From Thermoanaerobaculia bacterium (lineage in GTDB: Bacteria > Acidobacteriota > Thermoanaerobaculia > Multivoradales > J023): DNA of 64,000 nucleotides. The notes under the pieces were generated by a model. It was given only the letters and a program-made list of their open reading frames with translations, was not told the origin of the DNA and did no database searches. Made by a program: the position numbers and the translations under genes. The stretch covers positions 124,001-188,000 of the forward strand of contig JAUIJL010000008.1 of the NCBI GenBank assembly GCA_030431255.1, read 5' to 3'. This document shows positions 26,894 to 35,313 of the stretch, one piece after another. Position 1 is the first letter of the stretch. Each line of letters starts with the position of its first letter.

Positions 26894-29800
26894 GGTCGTG
26901 CTCCAGAGCGTCCAAAAGGGCTTCGATCTCGTAGGCGTCGAGCTTGCTTTGGATCTGCCGCTTCGTCTCGACGGGCAAGGAGTCTTCCTCCGACAGAATC
27001 CGCGACGCCTCGCCCACGTCGCCGATCATCAGGGCGCTGACCAGGTTCTCGCGCACCGCATCGGGGATCTGGTCCCCGACGAGCGGATCCAGGGGAGCGT
27101 CGTCCAGAGGGTCCGGCCGCGGGTCGACGCTTTCGAACCGGGCACCCAGGTGGCGCTCCATGGCGGAGAAGATGTCGTGCTCCGAAAACGGCTTCGCCAC
27201 GAAGGCATCCGCCCCCAGGTCGAGAACGGTTTTCCGCGGCTTGCCCAGAACGGTGGCGCTCAGCACCAAGATCACCGTGCGGGGTAGGTCGGGGTCCTCG
27301 GCCTCGGCGTCGCGGATCGTCCGCACCACCTCCTGGCCGCTGATTTTCGGCATGCGCAGGTCCGTCCAGATCACATCCGGGCGCCAGTCGCGCCACAGGG
27401 CGAGGGTCTGCTCGCCGTCGACGGCGGTGCGCACCTCGAATCCCACGCCGCTCAGAAGCTCTCGCAAAAGCAGACGGCTCTCTCGGCGGTCGTCGGCCAC
27501 CACCACCCGGAAGCCCTGGCCATCGGCCAGAGCCGTCACTCGGCGGTGATCGCTTCCCGGCTCCAGATCTGAGGCTCGGGCGGCCGGCAGCTCCACTTCG
27601 AGATGAACGGTGGTGCCTTTGCCCGGCTCGCTCTGCACCCGGATGTCACCGTTCATCAAGCGCGCGAAGTCACGGGTGATGGCCAACCCGAGGCCGGTGC
27701 CTTCCTGAGACCGACGACCGCTCTCGGTTTGCACGAAGGGTTCGAAGAGCTTTTCTTGCTCGGCTTCTGCAATGCCGACGCCGGTGTCGACGACGTTGAA
27801 AAAAGCGGTGGACGCCGTCCATCGGCCCGACAGCCGGACCTCGCCGAACGCAGGCGTGAATTTGACCGCGTTCGACAACAAGTTGAGCCAGATCTGGCGC
27901 AGCTTTTTTTCGTCGCCGTGAACCACCTCAGGGAAGCCTTCGAAGGGGCCGATGATCAGGGCCACCCCTTGCTCCTGGGCGCGCACCTTGATCATGCCCT
28001 CGACCCCCGTCACCGCTCGCTCGAGCTCGAACGGTCGAGCGTCGAGGGTGACTTGGCCGGCCTCGATTTTCGACAGGGACAGGACATCGTTGATCAAGCC
28101 CAGCAAGTGCTCACCACTCTGGGAGATGATGCTCAGGTGCTTGCGATGCTGTTGCGCCAGGGTTTGGTCGCGGCCCAGCAGGCCGGCGAAGCCGATGACC
28201 GAATTGAGCGGCGTGCGCAGCTCGTGGCTCATGCTGGACAAGAAAATACTCTTCGCCTGGTTGGCTTTCTCCGCTTCCCGTCGGGCGTCCTGGGCCTCGT
28301 TCTTCGACACTTCCAATCGAGACACAGCGCTTCGCAGCTCGGCGGTGCGCTGGGCGACCATGGTTTCCAGCTCCCGTTCCCGAGCTTTCATCTCGTTCAT
28401 GCGCATGCGCACGGTCATCATCACCGTGCCGCCGATCAGCAGCACGTAAAGGGTGTAAGCCCACCAGGTTTGCCAGGGGGCGGGCTTCTTGTGGATCGGC
28501 AGCTCGAACCCTGCCTCGTTCCAGGTGCCGTCGTTGTTGGCGGCCTTGACGCGCAGGGTGTAGGTGCCCGGATTGAGGTTGGTGTAGGTCACTCGCCTGG
28601 CTTCACCGAGATGGATCCAATCTCGGTCGAAGCCTTCCAGCAGATAGGCGTATCGGTTGCGATCGGGGGCGGCGAAATCGAGGGCGGAAAACTCGAAGGA
28701 GATCATCGAATCCCGATGGTCGAGGTCGAGGCGATCCAGCTCCTCGACCGGCCGATCGAAACGTACCGGCTCGTTCAGTTTTTTGACGGAGGTCAAGACC
28801 ACCGGCGGGGGATAGCTGTTGACCTCCAGGCGAGCGGGGTCGAAGGCGTTGAAGCCGTTGAAGCCGCCGAAAAACATCTTGCCGTCGGCGCTGCTGAAGT
28901 GGGCGCCGTAGTTGAATTCGTTTTGCTGCAAGCCGTGGCTTTCGTCGTAGTTGACGAAGCGATTGGGGGAGTCGGCCGCGGCGTGGGGATCGAAGCGGCT
29001 CAGGCCGTTGTTGGTGCTCACCCAAAGGTGGCCGTTGCGGCTGGTGTGGATGCCGTAAACCACACTGTTGGGCAGACCGTCGCTCTCGGTCAAGAAGCTG
29101 AACGAGGCCTCGCCGCGCTCTTTGTCGAGGTGGGTCAGCCGGCCCAACCCGGCGCCCTGGGTGCCCAGCCACAGGGTTCCTTCGGGGTCGACGTGCAGGG
29201 ACATCAGGGTCAGAGGGTCTCCCGTCTGGCGGGAGACGGGGAATCGCACCACCCGCCCTAGCTGCCGATCGAGCAGATTCAGGCCGACGGTGGTCGCCAC
29301 CCACAGGCCGTCGTCGGTTTCCGCCAGGGCGGTGACGTTGTCGCTCGACAAGGTGTGCTTGTCGTCGGCTGAGTGGCGGATGCGATCGACGCGGCCCGTC
29401 CGGCGGTCGAATCGGTTCAGCCCACCGCCGAAAGTGCCCACCCAAAGCGTCCGGCTCCGATCCTCGAAGAGCACCGAGACGGCGTTGGAGCTCAGGCTGG
29501 AAGGGTCGTCGCTCCGGTGGGAATAGGAGCTGAAGCGTCGGCTCTCGGCGTCGAATCGATGAAGGCCGCTACGATAGGTGCCGACCCACAGCACACCCTG
29601 AGCATCGTGGAGCAGAGCCATGATGCGAGGGTCGTCCAAGCCCCGGTCGTCAGCGGGACGAAAGTGATGGAAGACACCGGTCTCACGGTCGAGCCGATCC
29701 AACCCGCCGCCGATGGTGCCGATCCACAGATCGCCCTCGGGATCTTGCGAAAAGGAGCTGACGGCGTTGTTGGCCAGACTGTCGGGATTTTTCGGGTCGT

Positions 29801-30980
29801 GGCGGAGGTGACCGAAGGCCCAGCTGCGCGGATGCCATTTGTGAAGGCCGTTTTGGGTGCCGACCCAAAGCACGCCGCTGCGGTCTTGGAAGAGGGAGTA
29901 GATCCGCGGATTGGCGAGCCGCGCCGGGTCCGACGGATCCGCTCGGTAGTGCAGCATCGAGCGACCGGGATCGGCTGTTTCGGGGTCGAGCAGGTCGAGC
30001 CCCTGCTCCGTGCCGACCCACAGCCGACCGTCGCGATCCGCCAGCACCGCTCGCACGATATTCGACGCCAGGGAGCTGAGGGCGTCGGCTTCCGTGCGGA
30101 AGCGCTGGACGCCGCGGTCGGCGGGGCTGTAGCGCACCAGGCCGAGGTAGGTGGCCAACCACAGGTTGCCGTGGTGGTCCTCGGTGATCGAGCGAATCCG
30201 ACCGGAGCCTTCTTCGTCGAGGTTGCCGAGATCGATCCTGCTGATTTCGGCCGAATTCAAGTCCAGCAGATTCAAACCGGCGGCCGTGCCGATCCAGAGC
30301 CGTCGGCCTCTGAGGTCGGGGTGCAGGGTCAGGACCTCGTCGGAGGCCAGGCTTTGGGGGTCGCTCGAATCGTGCCGAAAGCGCAGCACCTCGCCGGTGG
30401 AGATCGTCAAACGGGTCAAGCCTTGCCCCAAGTCCGCCAGCCACAGCTCGTCGTCGTATTTCCATAGGTCGCGGATGACGGTGCCCAGGGTCGAGCCGTC
30501 GGCCGCGCTGAGGCGTTCGAACCGATCCGATTTCCGGTTCCAGCGCGCCGGTCCCCGCTCGGTGCCGATCCAAAGATCGCCCGCCGGATCCTCCTGAATC
30601 GCCCAGATATGGCTGCTGGGCAGGGTGGTCGGATCACCGGGTCGATATTTGTAAACGGCCATGTGGTAGCCGTCGAATCGATGGAGGCCGTCTTGGGTGC
30701 CGAGCCACATGAAGCCGCGGCCGTCTTGGTAAAGCGCGTTGATGGTGCCCTGGGAGAGCCCCTCCTCGATGCGCTCGAAGCGGATTTCCCGCTGCTGGGC
30801 CTCGATCGAAGACGGGACGAGCGCGGCCGTGGCGATCAGGACGGCCGTGGTGATCAGCGCGGAGGTGGCGAGGGCGCGCCCGGCGATCTCTCCGCGCAAC
30901 CCCCGGCGACGGGTGTTCCTGGCATGGGTCTGGGGCTCGAGGGGCGACCTCGAAACGAGCCGGGGGCTGATGCTGCTCAT
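26877..30980 (-). CDS. Propeller-type hybrid sensor histidine kinase (Reg_prop - Y_Y_Y - HisKA - HATPase - REC)
   Basis: 1367 residues, a one-protein two-component system. A signal or anchor segment lies at ~40-62. It is followed by about a dozen Reg_prop blades (repeated LWIGT/LWVGT motifs) forming two periplasmic seven-bladed propellers, and a Y_Y_Y domain near residues 720-830 (YLLEGFDRDWIHLGE). A membrane helix is at ~840-860 (TLYVLLIGGTVMMTV), the HisKA phospho-His at ~919 (MSHELRTPLNSVIGF), then an HATPase_c, and a receiver with Asp near 1207 (WTDLRMPKISG). An additional C-terminal helical stretch follows. The family is usually linked to polysaccharide sensing; no HTH output is present here. 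The output is probably the receiver-kinase protein of the overlapping downstream gene. Confidence 0.93.
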   Translation of the reverse strand: MSSISPRLVSRSPLEPQTHARNTRRRGLRGEIAGRALATSALITTAVLIATAALVPSSIEAQQREIRFERIEEGLSQGTINALYQDGRGFMWLGTQDGLHRFDGYHMAVYKYRPGDPTTLPSSHIWAIQEDPAGDLWIGTERGPARWNRKSDRFERLSAADGSTLGTVIRDLWKYDDELWLADLGQGLTRLTISTGEVLRFRHDSSDPQSLASDEVLTLHPDLRGRRLWIGTAAGLNLLDLNSAEISRIDLGNLDEEGSGRIRSITEDHHGNLWLATYLGLVRYSPADRGVQRFRTEADALSSLASNIVRAVLADRDGRLWVGTEQGLDLLDPETADPGRSMLHYRADPSDPARLANPRIYSLFQDRSGVLWVGTQNGLHKWHPRSWAFGHLRHDPKNPDSLANNAVSSFSQDPEGDLWIGTIGGGLDRLDRETGVFHHFRPADDRGLDDPRIMALLHDAQGVLWVGTYRSGLHRFDAESRRFSSYSHRSDDPSSLSSNAVSVLFEDRSRTLWVGTFGGGLNRFDRRTGRVDRIRHSADDKHTLSSDNVTALAETDDGLWVATTVGLNLLDRQLGRVVRFPVSRQTGDPLTLMSLHVDPEGTLWLGTQGAGLGRLTHLDKERGEASFSFLTESDGLPNSVVYGIHTSRNGHLWVSTNNGLSRFDPHAAADSPNRFVNYDESHGLQQNEFNYGAHFSSADGKMFFGGFNGFNAFDPARLEVNSYPPPVVLTSVKKLNEPVRFDRPVEELDRLDLDHRDSMISFEFSALDFAAPDRNRYAYLLEGFDRDWIHLGEARRVTYTNLNPGTYTLRVKAANNDGTWNEAGFELPIHKKPAPWQTWWAYTLYVLLIGGTVMMTVRMRMNEMKARERELETMVAQRTAELRSAVSRLEVSKNEAQDARREAEKANQAKSIFLSSMSHELRTPLNSVIGFAGLLGRDQTLAQQHRKHLSIISQSGEHLLGLINDVLSLSKIEAGQVTLDARPFELERAVTGVEGMIKVRAQEQGVALIIGPFEGFPEVVHGDEKKLRQIWLNLLSNAVKFTPAFGEVRLSGRWTASTAFFNVVDTGVGIAEAEQEKLFEPFVQTESGRRSQEGTGLGLAITRDFARLMNGDIRVQSEPGKGTTVHLEVELPAARASDLEPGSDHRRVTALADGQGFRVVVADDRRESRLLLRELLSGVGFEVRTAVDGEQTLALWRDWRPDVIWTDLRMPKISGQEVVRTIRDAEAEDPDLPRTVILVLSATVLGKPRKTVLDLGADAFVAKPFSEHDIFSAMERHLGARFESVDPRPDPLDDAPLDPLVGDQIPDAVRENLVSALMIGDVGEASRILSEEDSLPVETKRQIQSKLDAYEIEALLDALEHDHARTR

Positions 30981-31263
30981 ACGCGGTCAGAATGCAAATA
31001 TCAGGCCACGAGAGAAGCTCTAGGCATCGAGCTAAGTCCTCTGTTTAGGCCTTGTCCGGTCGTCCCATCATCCGGGTTCTTGTAAAAGATACAAGCGCCG
31101 GCTCGGCGGTTGTGTTCTTTACAATGAAGAAGCAGTTCGCGGGCGTCGCAGTTGCCGGAGCCGGCGGCTTCGAGGATCGAAGCGGATCGAATTCGCTCCC
31201 AAACGAGGCCGGCGCGGTCGAGACGTTGTATGCGCTCTCGGAACAGCTCGGGCGAAAAAGAAA
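30981..31263. other. Intergenic region upstream of the hybrid kinase
   Basis: No gene recognised. It contains an inverted repeat CTTGTA-5-TACAAG at 31079-31095, about 100 bases upstream of the kinase start, a possible operator. Confidence 0.4.
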
Positions 31264-31288
31264 GCGAGGCCGGTTGACCCGGCCTCGC
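31264..31288 (-). terminator. Rho-independent terminator of the bphO-bphP unit
   Basis: Perfect 10-bp stem GCGAGGCCGG / CCGGCCTCGC with a 5-base loop, followed on the minus strand by TTTCTTTTTCG. It lies 53 bases after the bphP stop. Confidence 0.85.
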
Positions 31289-31341
31289 CTAAGAGGTCGC
31301 TCGGCTTCGACGTTCCGCCGAAGGCTGGTGAGAGATTCAGG

Positions 31342-33981
31342 CTAGATGCGTCCCACCACGCTTTCGATGACGGCTAGCAGCTCGTCCGGGTCCACGGGCT
31401 TGGGCACGTGCTGCCGGAAGCCGGCCTTGATCGCCCGCGCTCGATCCTCACGCCGGCCGAAGGCCGTCAGCGCGATCACCGGAAGCTCGGACAGCTCTGC
31501 ATCTGACCGCAGGGCTTTGATCAGGCCGAATCCGTCCAGATTCGGCATGTCGAGGTCCGAAACCACGAGATCCACCCCGTGGCGTTCCTTGAGCATGCCC
31601 AAAGCCACGGCGCCGTCCGACGCGGTCTGGACCTTCGCGCCTTGGCCTTCGAGCAAGCTCTTCAGCATCTCGGCCGCGTCTTCCTGGTCTTCGGCCACCA
31701 GGATCTCCAGGCCCGACAGGTCCGCCGTCGATACGTCTTCCAAGCCGACCTCCGGGCTGCTGAGAGCGGCGACCGGAAGCCGCACGTGGAAGCTGGAGCC
31801 GAGCCCGAGCCCGTCACTTTGGACAGTGACCGTTCCTTTGTGCAGCTCGACGATGCTCTTGACGATCGACAGACCGAGGCCGAGCCCGGCGCGCTGTCGT
31901 TTGGTATCTCCCTGGGCAAAGGGCGCGAAGATCGTCTCGAGACCGTGCTCGGCAATGCCCAGGCCGCGGTCTCGCACGGTGAGCCGTAGATCGGATCGGG
32001 TTTTGTCGAGCCGAATCTCCACTTGTTGGCCTGGATCCGAGAATTTGATCGCGTTGCTGAGCAGATTCCACACCACCTGCCTGAGACGGTGGGCGTCACC
32101 GATGATCTCCGTACCGTCCCGAGAGATCCAAAGGTCGATGGAGATGCTCTGGGATTCGGCGCTCGGCCGCAGGCTTTCCACCGCATCCTCGACCACGGCG
32201 GAGAAATTCACCAGCTCGGTGTCGATGGAGAATTTGCCGCTGGAGATCCGCCCGAGGTCGAGCAGGTCCTCGATCAGCTCGGACTGCGCCTGGGCGTTGC
32301 TGCGGATGGTGGCGAGGGCGTGGTCTAAGCGCCGCCGCTCCGGGTCGCGCAGCAGCACCTCGACCCAGCCGACGATGGCGTTGAGCGGATTGCGCAGCTC
32401 GTGGGACACCGCGGCGAGGAAACGATCCTTCTCTTCATTGGCCAGCATCAGGCGAGCGTTCAGCCGCTCGAGCTCAGCCGCTTGATGAATCACGCTCGCC
32501 ACCAGGGCCGTGCGGAAGTCCGAAGCGATCGCCACCTCCCAATCCTGCCAAGGTTTGGAGCAGTCCTGGACCTCCTCGACCCAGGCCTCGAACGAGGAGC
32601 GCGGAATCAATCGTTGGTAGCTGTCGGTAGACACCGCCTTTGTCGGATTGCCGGCCCAGCGGACCGAGCGGATCCACTCGGCTCGGAACCAAAACAGAAA
32701 GTCGAGCCCGTCGGCGGAAATCGGCACTGCGACCACTCCGCACGAAGCATTTGGGAATTTCCACTCCAGATGGTCGCCGAGGTCTTTCAGGATGCAGTCC
32801 GTGCAGAAGACCTCGCCCGGAGCGGCGGCGTGCACGGCCGCTCCGAGCTTGCGGATCGTCCGTTCGTCGAGCTCCGAATCGATCAGGGTGACCTCTCCGC
32901 GGTAGAGGATGGCCGCGCCATCGCACTCGATGAGATCGGTCAGCTGACGTTGGTCGCCCTTGAGACCCTCCTGAAACGACGAGGCCGACACCATCTGGTC
33001 GATCAGCTCGTTCTGGACGCCGTAGGCTTCGTTCGTTCTCTCGGCCTGCTCGATCCGCTGTAGAGCGACGATCCGCTCCGACAGCAGCCGCGCGAAGAAT
33101 TCCAGGATCAGACGAACACCGTAGGAGACGTGGCGGACCTCCATGTGATGGCAGGCCACGAGTCCCCAGAGGTCGTCACCGTTGAGCAGCGAGATCGACA
33201 TCGAGGCGCGAACGTTCATGTTCTGCAGATACCGGCAGTGAATCGGCGAAACACTGCGCAAAGTGGAGTGGCTGAGATCCAAGGGGCGCCTCAGCTCGGA
33301 CAGAACGGTCGGCTCGAGCGGCACGGGCTCGTAGGAGGCGTCGGGAATGATGCGCACCGGGTTCTCGACGTACAGCAGACGCGCCTGCTTCGGAATATCC
33401 GAAGCGGGGTAGTGCAGCCCGAGAAAAGACTCCACCTGATCGCCGCTGCGCCTTTCGGCAATGACTTGGCCGTCCTTACGCTCGTTGAAGCGGTAGATCA
33501 TGATCCGGTCGAAGCCGGTCAACGCCGCCACTTCCTGCACGGCGATGTCGTAGAGGGAATCCAAATGATCGGCCAAGCGCAGTCGATCGAAACGTTGGAT
33601 CAAGGACCGATAGGCCGTGCGAAAAATAGTCTCGTCTCGCCCGGGTTTCTCGGTTTCCAGCACCAATAGACCGTCGGACCGATGAAGAATCCCGTGGAGC
33701 TCGCTGCCGTCGATCAGTCGCAGGGGTAGAGGGTTCAGAACGCGAGGGTCGCTGTCCAGGCTCTGTCGAATGTGCTCGACGCTTGAGGCCTCGAGAAGCG
33801 CGGAGAGCTTTTGGCCCACCACAGGTCCTTCGACGCCCAGGAGCTCGCCTGCGTTCTTGCCGGCGACGACCACTTCGAGCTGGGGCTCGCGCAGCGCCAG
33901 CAACGTTCCGTGGGGCTGAATGGACCCCGGGATGTGAATCGGCTCGTCGGCACAATTGTCGAGGGTGACCTGAGGGTTCAT
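31342..33981 (-). CDS. bphP: Bacteriophytochrome hybrid histidine kinase
   Basis: 879 residues from the ATG at 33981, which overlaps the heme oxygenase stop as ATGA; GGAGG lies 11 bases upstream. The PAS_2 domain contains Cys10 in the motif DNCADEPIHIPGSIQPHG, the biliverdin attachment site of bacteriophytochromes. A GAF domain follows with LHYPASDIPKQAR, the PASDIP chromophore-pocket motif, and then a PHY domain. The kinase half has HisKA (VSHELRNPLNAIVGW), HATPase_c and a C-terminal receiver (VVSDLDMPNLDGFG). It should bind biliverdin and switch between red and far-red forms to control its kinase, acting in the cytoplasm. The fused receiver makes it a hybrid kinase; there is no partner regulator nearby. 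Confidence 0.95.
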   Translation of the reverse strand: MNPQVTLDNCADEPIHIPGSIQPHGTLLALREPQLEVVVAGKNAGELLGVEGPVVGQKLSALLEASSVEHIRQSLDSDPRVLNPLPLRLIDGSELHGILHRSDGLLVLETEKPGRDETIFRTAYRSLIQRFDRLRLADHLDSLYDIAVQEVAALTGFDRIMIYRFNERKDGQVIAERRSGDQVESFLGLHYPASDIPKQARLLYVENPVRIIPDASYEPVPLEPTVLSELRRPLDLSHSTLRSVSPIHCRYLQNMNVRASMSISLLNGDDLWGLVACHHMEVRHVSYGVRLILEFFARLLSERIVALQRIEQAERTNEAYGVQNELIDQMVSASSFQEGLKGDQRQLTDLIECDGAAILYRGEVTLIDSELDERTIRKLGAAVHAAAPGEVFCTDCILKDLGDHLEWKFPNASCGVVAVPISADGLDFLFWFRAEWIRSVRWAGNPTKAVSTDSYQRLIPRSSFEAWVEEVQDCSKPWQDWEVAIASDFRTALVASVIHQAAELERLNARLMLANEEKDRFLAAVSHELRNPLNAIVGWVEVLLRDPERRRLDHALATIRSNAQAQSELIEDLLDLGRISSGKFSIDTELVNFSAVVEDAVESLRPSAESQSISIDLWISRDGTEIIGDAHRLRQVVWNLLSNAIKFSDPGQQVEIRLDKTRSDLRLTVRDRGLGIAEHGLETIFAPFAQGDTKRQRAGLGLGLSIVKSIVELHKGTVTVQSDGLGLGSSFHVRLPVAALSSPEVGLEDVSTADLSGLEILVAEDQEDAAEMLKSLLEGQGAKVQTASDGAVALGMLKERHGVDLVVSDLDMPNLDGFGLIKALRSDAELSELPVIALTAFGRREDRARAIKAGFRQHVPKPVDPDELLAVIESVVGRI

Positions 33982-34574
33982 GCCGGCACCTCCGAAACCC
34001 AAGCCTCCGACACCCAGTGACGGCGCCAGTCGGCGAGGGATTCAAAGGTGGCTCGAGCCCCGGCGGCGGCCAGCTCGACCTCAGAGTCGTCGATTTCTTC
34101 CAGAGCTTGGCAAAAGGATCGCCACATGTCTCGGGCGTTCTGGCCGTAGCTTTCCATGTAGCTTTCGCCATAGGGGCCGGGCACGACTCCGTGTTTTCGC
34201 AGCTCCTTGAGCAACGAGTGCGCGCCCAGGGTCGCCCCTTCGAGCACGTACAGCACGCCCATCGCCCGGCCGGGTGTGTCGGTCGGCGGCAACATCTCAT
34301 GCGGAGCCTCAGGTGTGGCGGCTCCTTCCGCTCCGAGATCCGATCGAAGCTTGTCGGTTTTCCAGCGGAGGTCGAGTGACGGCACCCGTTCCGCGAGCCC
34401 TTCGATCGACTTGAGCCGATCTTCGAGCGGTTGGTGAAAGGAAAGCAGAAAACGAAGGTGATCTCGATACGTCTCGGGATCCACCCTCCGCGTGATGGGC
34501 AGCAGATCTTCCAGCTGTTGATGAAGGTGAAGCGTTTGACGGCGCAAAAACTCTCTCGTTCCTTTATGAGTCAT
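33978..34574 (-). CDS. bphO: Biliverdin-forming heme oxygenase (BphO/HemO type)
   Basis: 198 residues from the ATG at 34574; the frame stays open further upstream, but only this start gives the normal family length. The N-terminal helix has the pattern T-x3-H (Thr14, His18 in QTLHLHQQLE), with His18 the likely proximal heme ligand. The distal helix segment GVLYVLEGATLGAHSLLKEL has the family Gly-rich kink (VLEGATLGA). It opens heme to biliverdin, carbon monoxide and iron with electrons from a reductase. It is directly followed by the phytochrome gene (ATGA overlap), so it supplies that chromophore. Cytoplasmic. Confidence 0.93.
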   Translation of the reverse strand: MTHKGTREFLRRQTLHLHQQLEDLLPITRRVDPETYRDHLRFLLSFHQPLEDRLKSIEGLAERVPSLDLRWKTDKLRSDLGAEGAATPEAPHEMLPPTDTPGRAMGVLYVLEGATLGAHSLLKELRKHGVVPGPYGESYMESYGQNARDMWRSFCQALEEIDDSEVELAAAGARATFESLADWRRHWVSEAWVSEVPA

Positions 34575-35313
34575 CGATCCGTATCTCAATGGTTGGGCTC
34601 CATCGTAGATTTTTCCGATGAGCGGCGCGATCGATATCGTCCGCTCGGGGTTCCAGAAGGCTCCGCCGCCCGGTGGAATCCCGAAACGACCCGCACTACG
34701 GTGGTGGGCACGACGGCCCCCAGCGCGCGCAGGCGAGGATGCCCTGTCCGAAGTGAGCGATGTGCTCGTTCTCGGCGCAGGGCGACAGCCGTCGGCGGCA
34801 GCATATAGATCCGCTGCGATCCGCTGCGGCCGGCGACATTCACATGAAATCTTGCGGGCAGGTCCACTTCGGTTTGCCGAATAGTGGCTCGAAAGCCCGT
34901 CCTCAAATCTCGAACAGATTCGGCCGCTACTCTCTTGGTAGAAGCCGGTGAATTGAGCTCGATGCAGGCGGTGCAGGGCACGGCCTCTAAAAATCGCACG
35001 CTGCAAGCACAGCTCCACCGTCGTTGTGGCTACCCGAAGGGGAGCCGGAGGCTCGACGGCGGACGCGCCTAGCGCTAGCTGCGGATCACAGTGGATCTCA
35101 GCGTCTGGTTTGAGTACAGCGACCGTAGGGGTCGCGGCACCGAGTGCGGACGAATCCGCTGGGCAGGGTCGAGGGGGGTGACTCGGAATCCGGGGCGGCC
35201 GAGGAATGGGCAGCCCGGCTCCGTTGCCGAGCGCTATAACGAGAAGCTCGTCCTCAAAATTTCCGCTGTGCCGAAATTTCTTGGATCTTGGCGTCGTCGA
35301 GAGAAAAGTGAGG
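34575..35313. other. 739-bp intergenic region between bphO and the ADOP permease gene
   Basis: No gene with convincing coding character or homology. It should hold the bphO promoter. A weak inverted repeat AAATTTC / GAAATTT at 35257-35279 lies just after the permease gene and may be its terminator. Confidence 0.5.

Noticed and set aside
34575-35018. N-terminal extension of the heme oxygenase to 346 residues
   Set aside because: The extra part has no family similarity, and the ATG at 34574 gives the normal heme oxygenase length.
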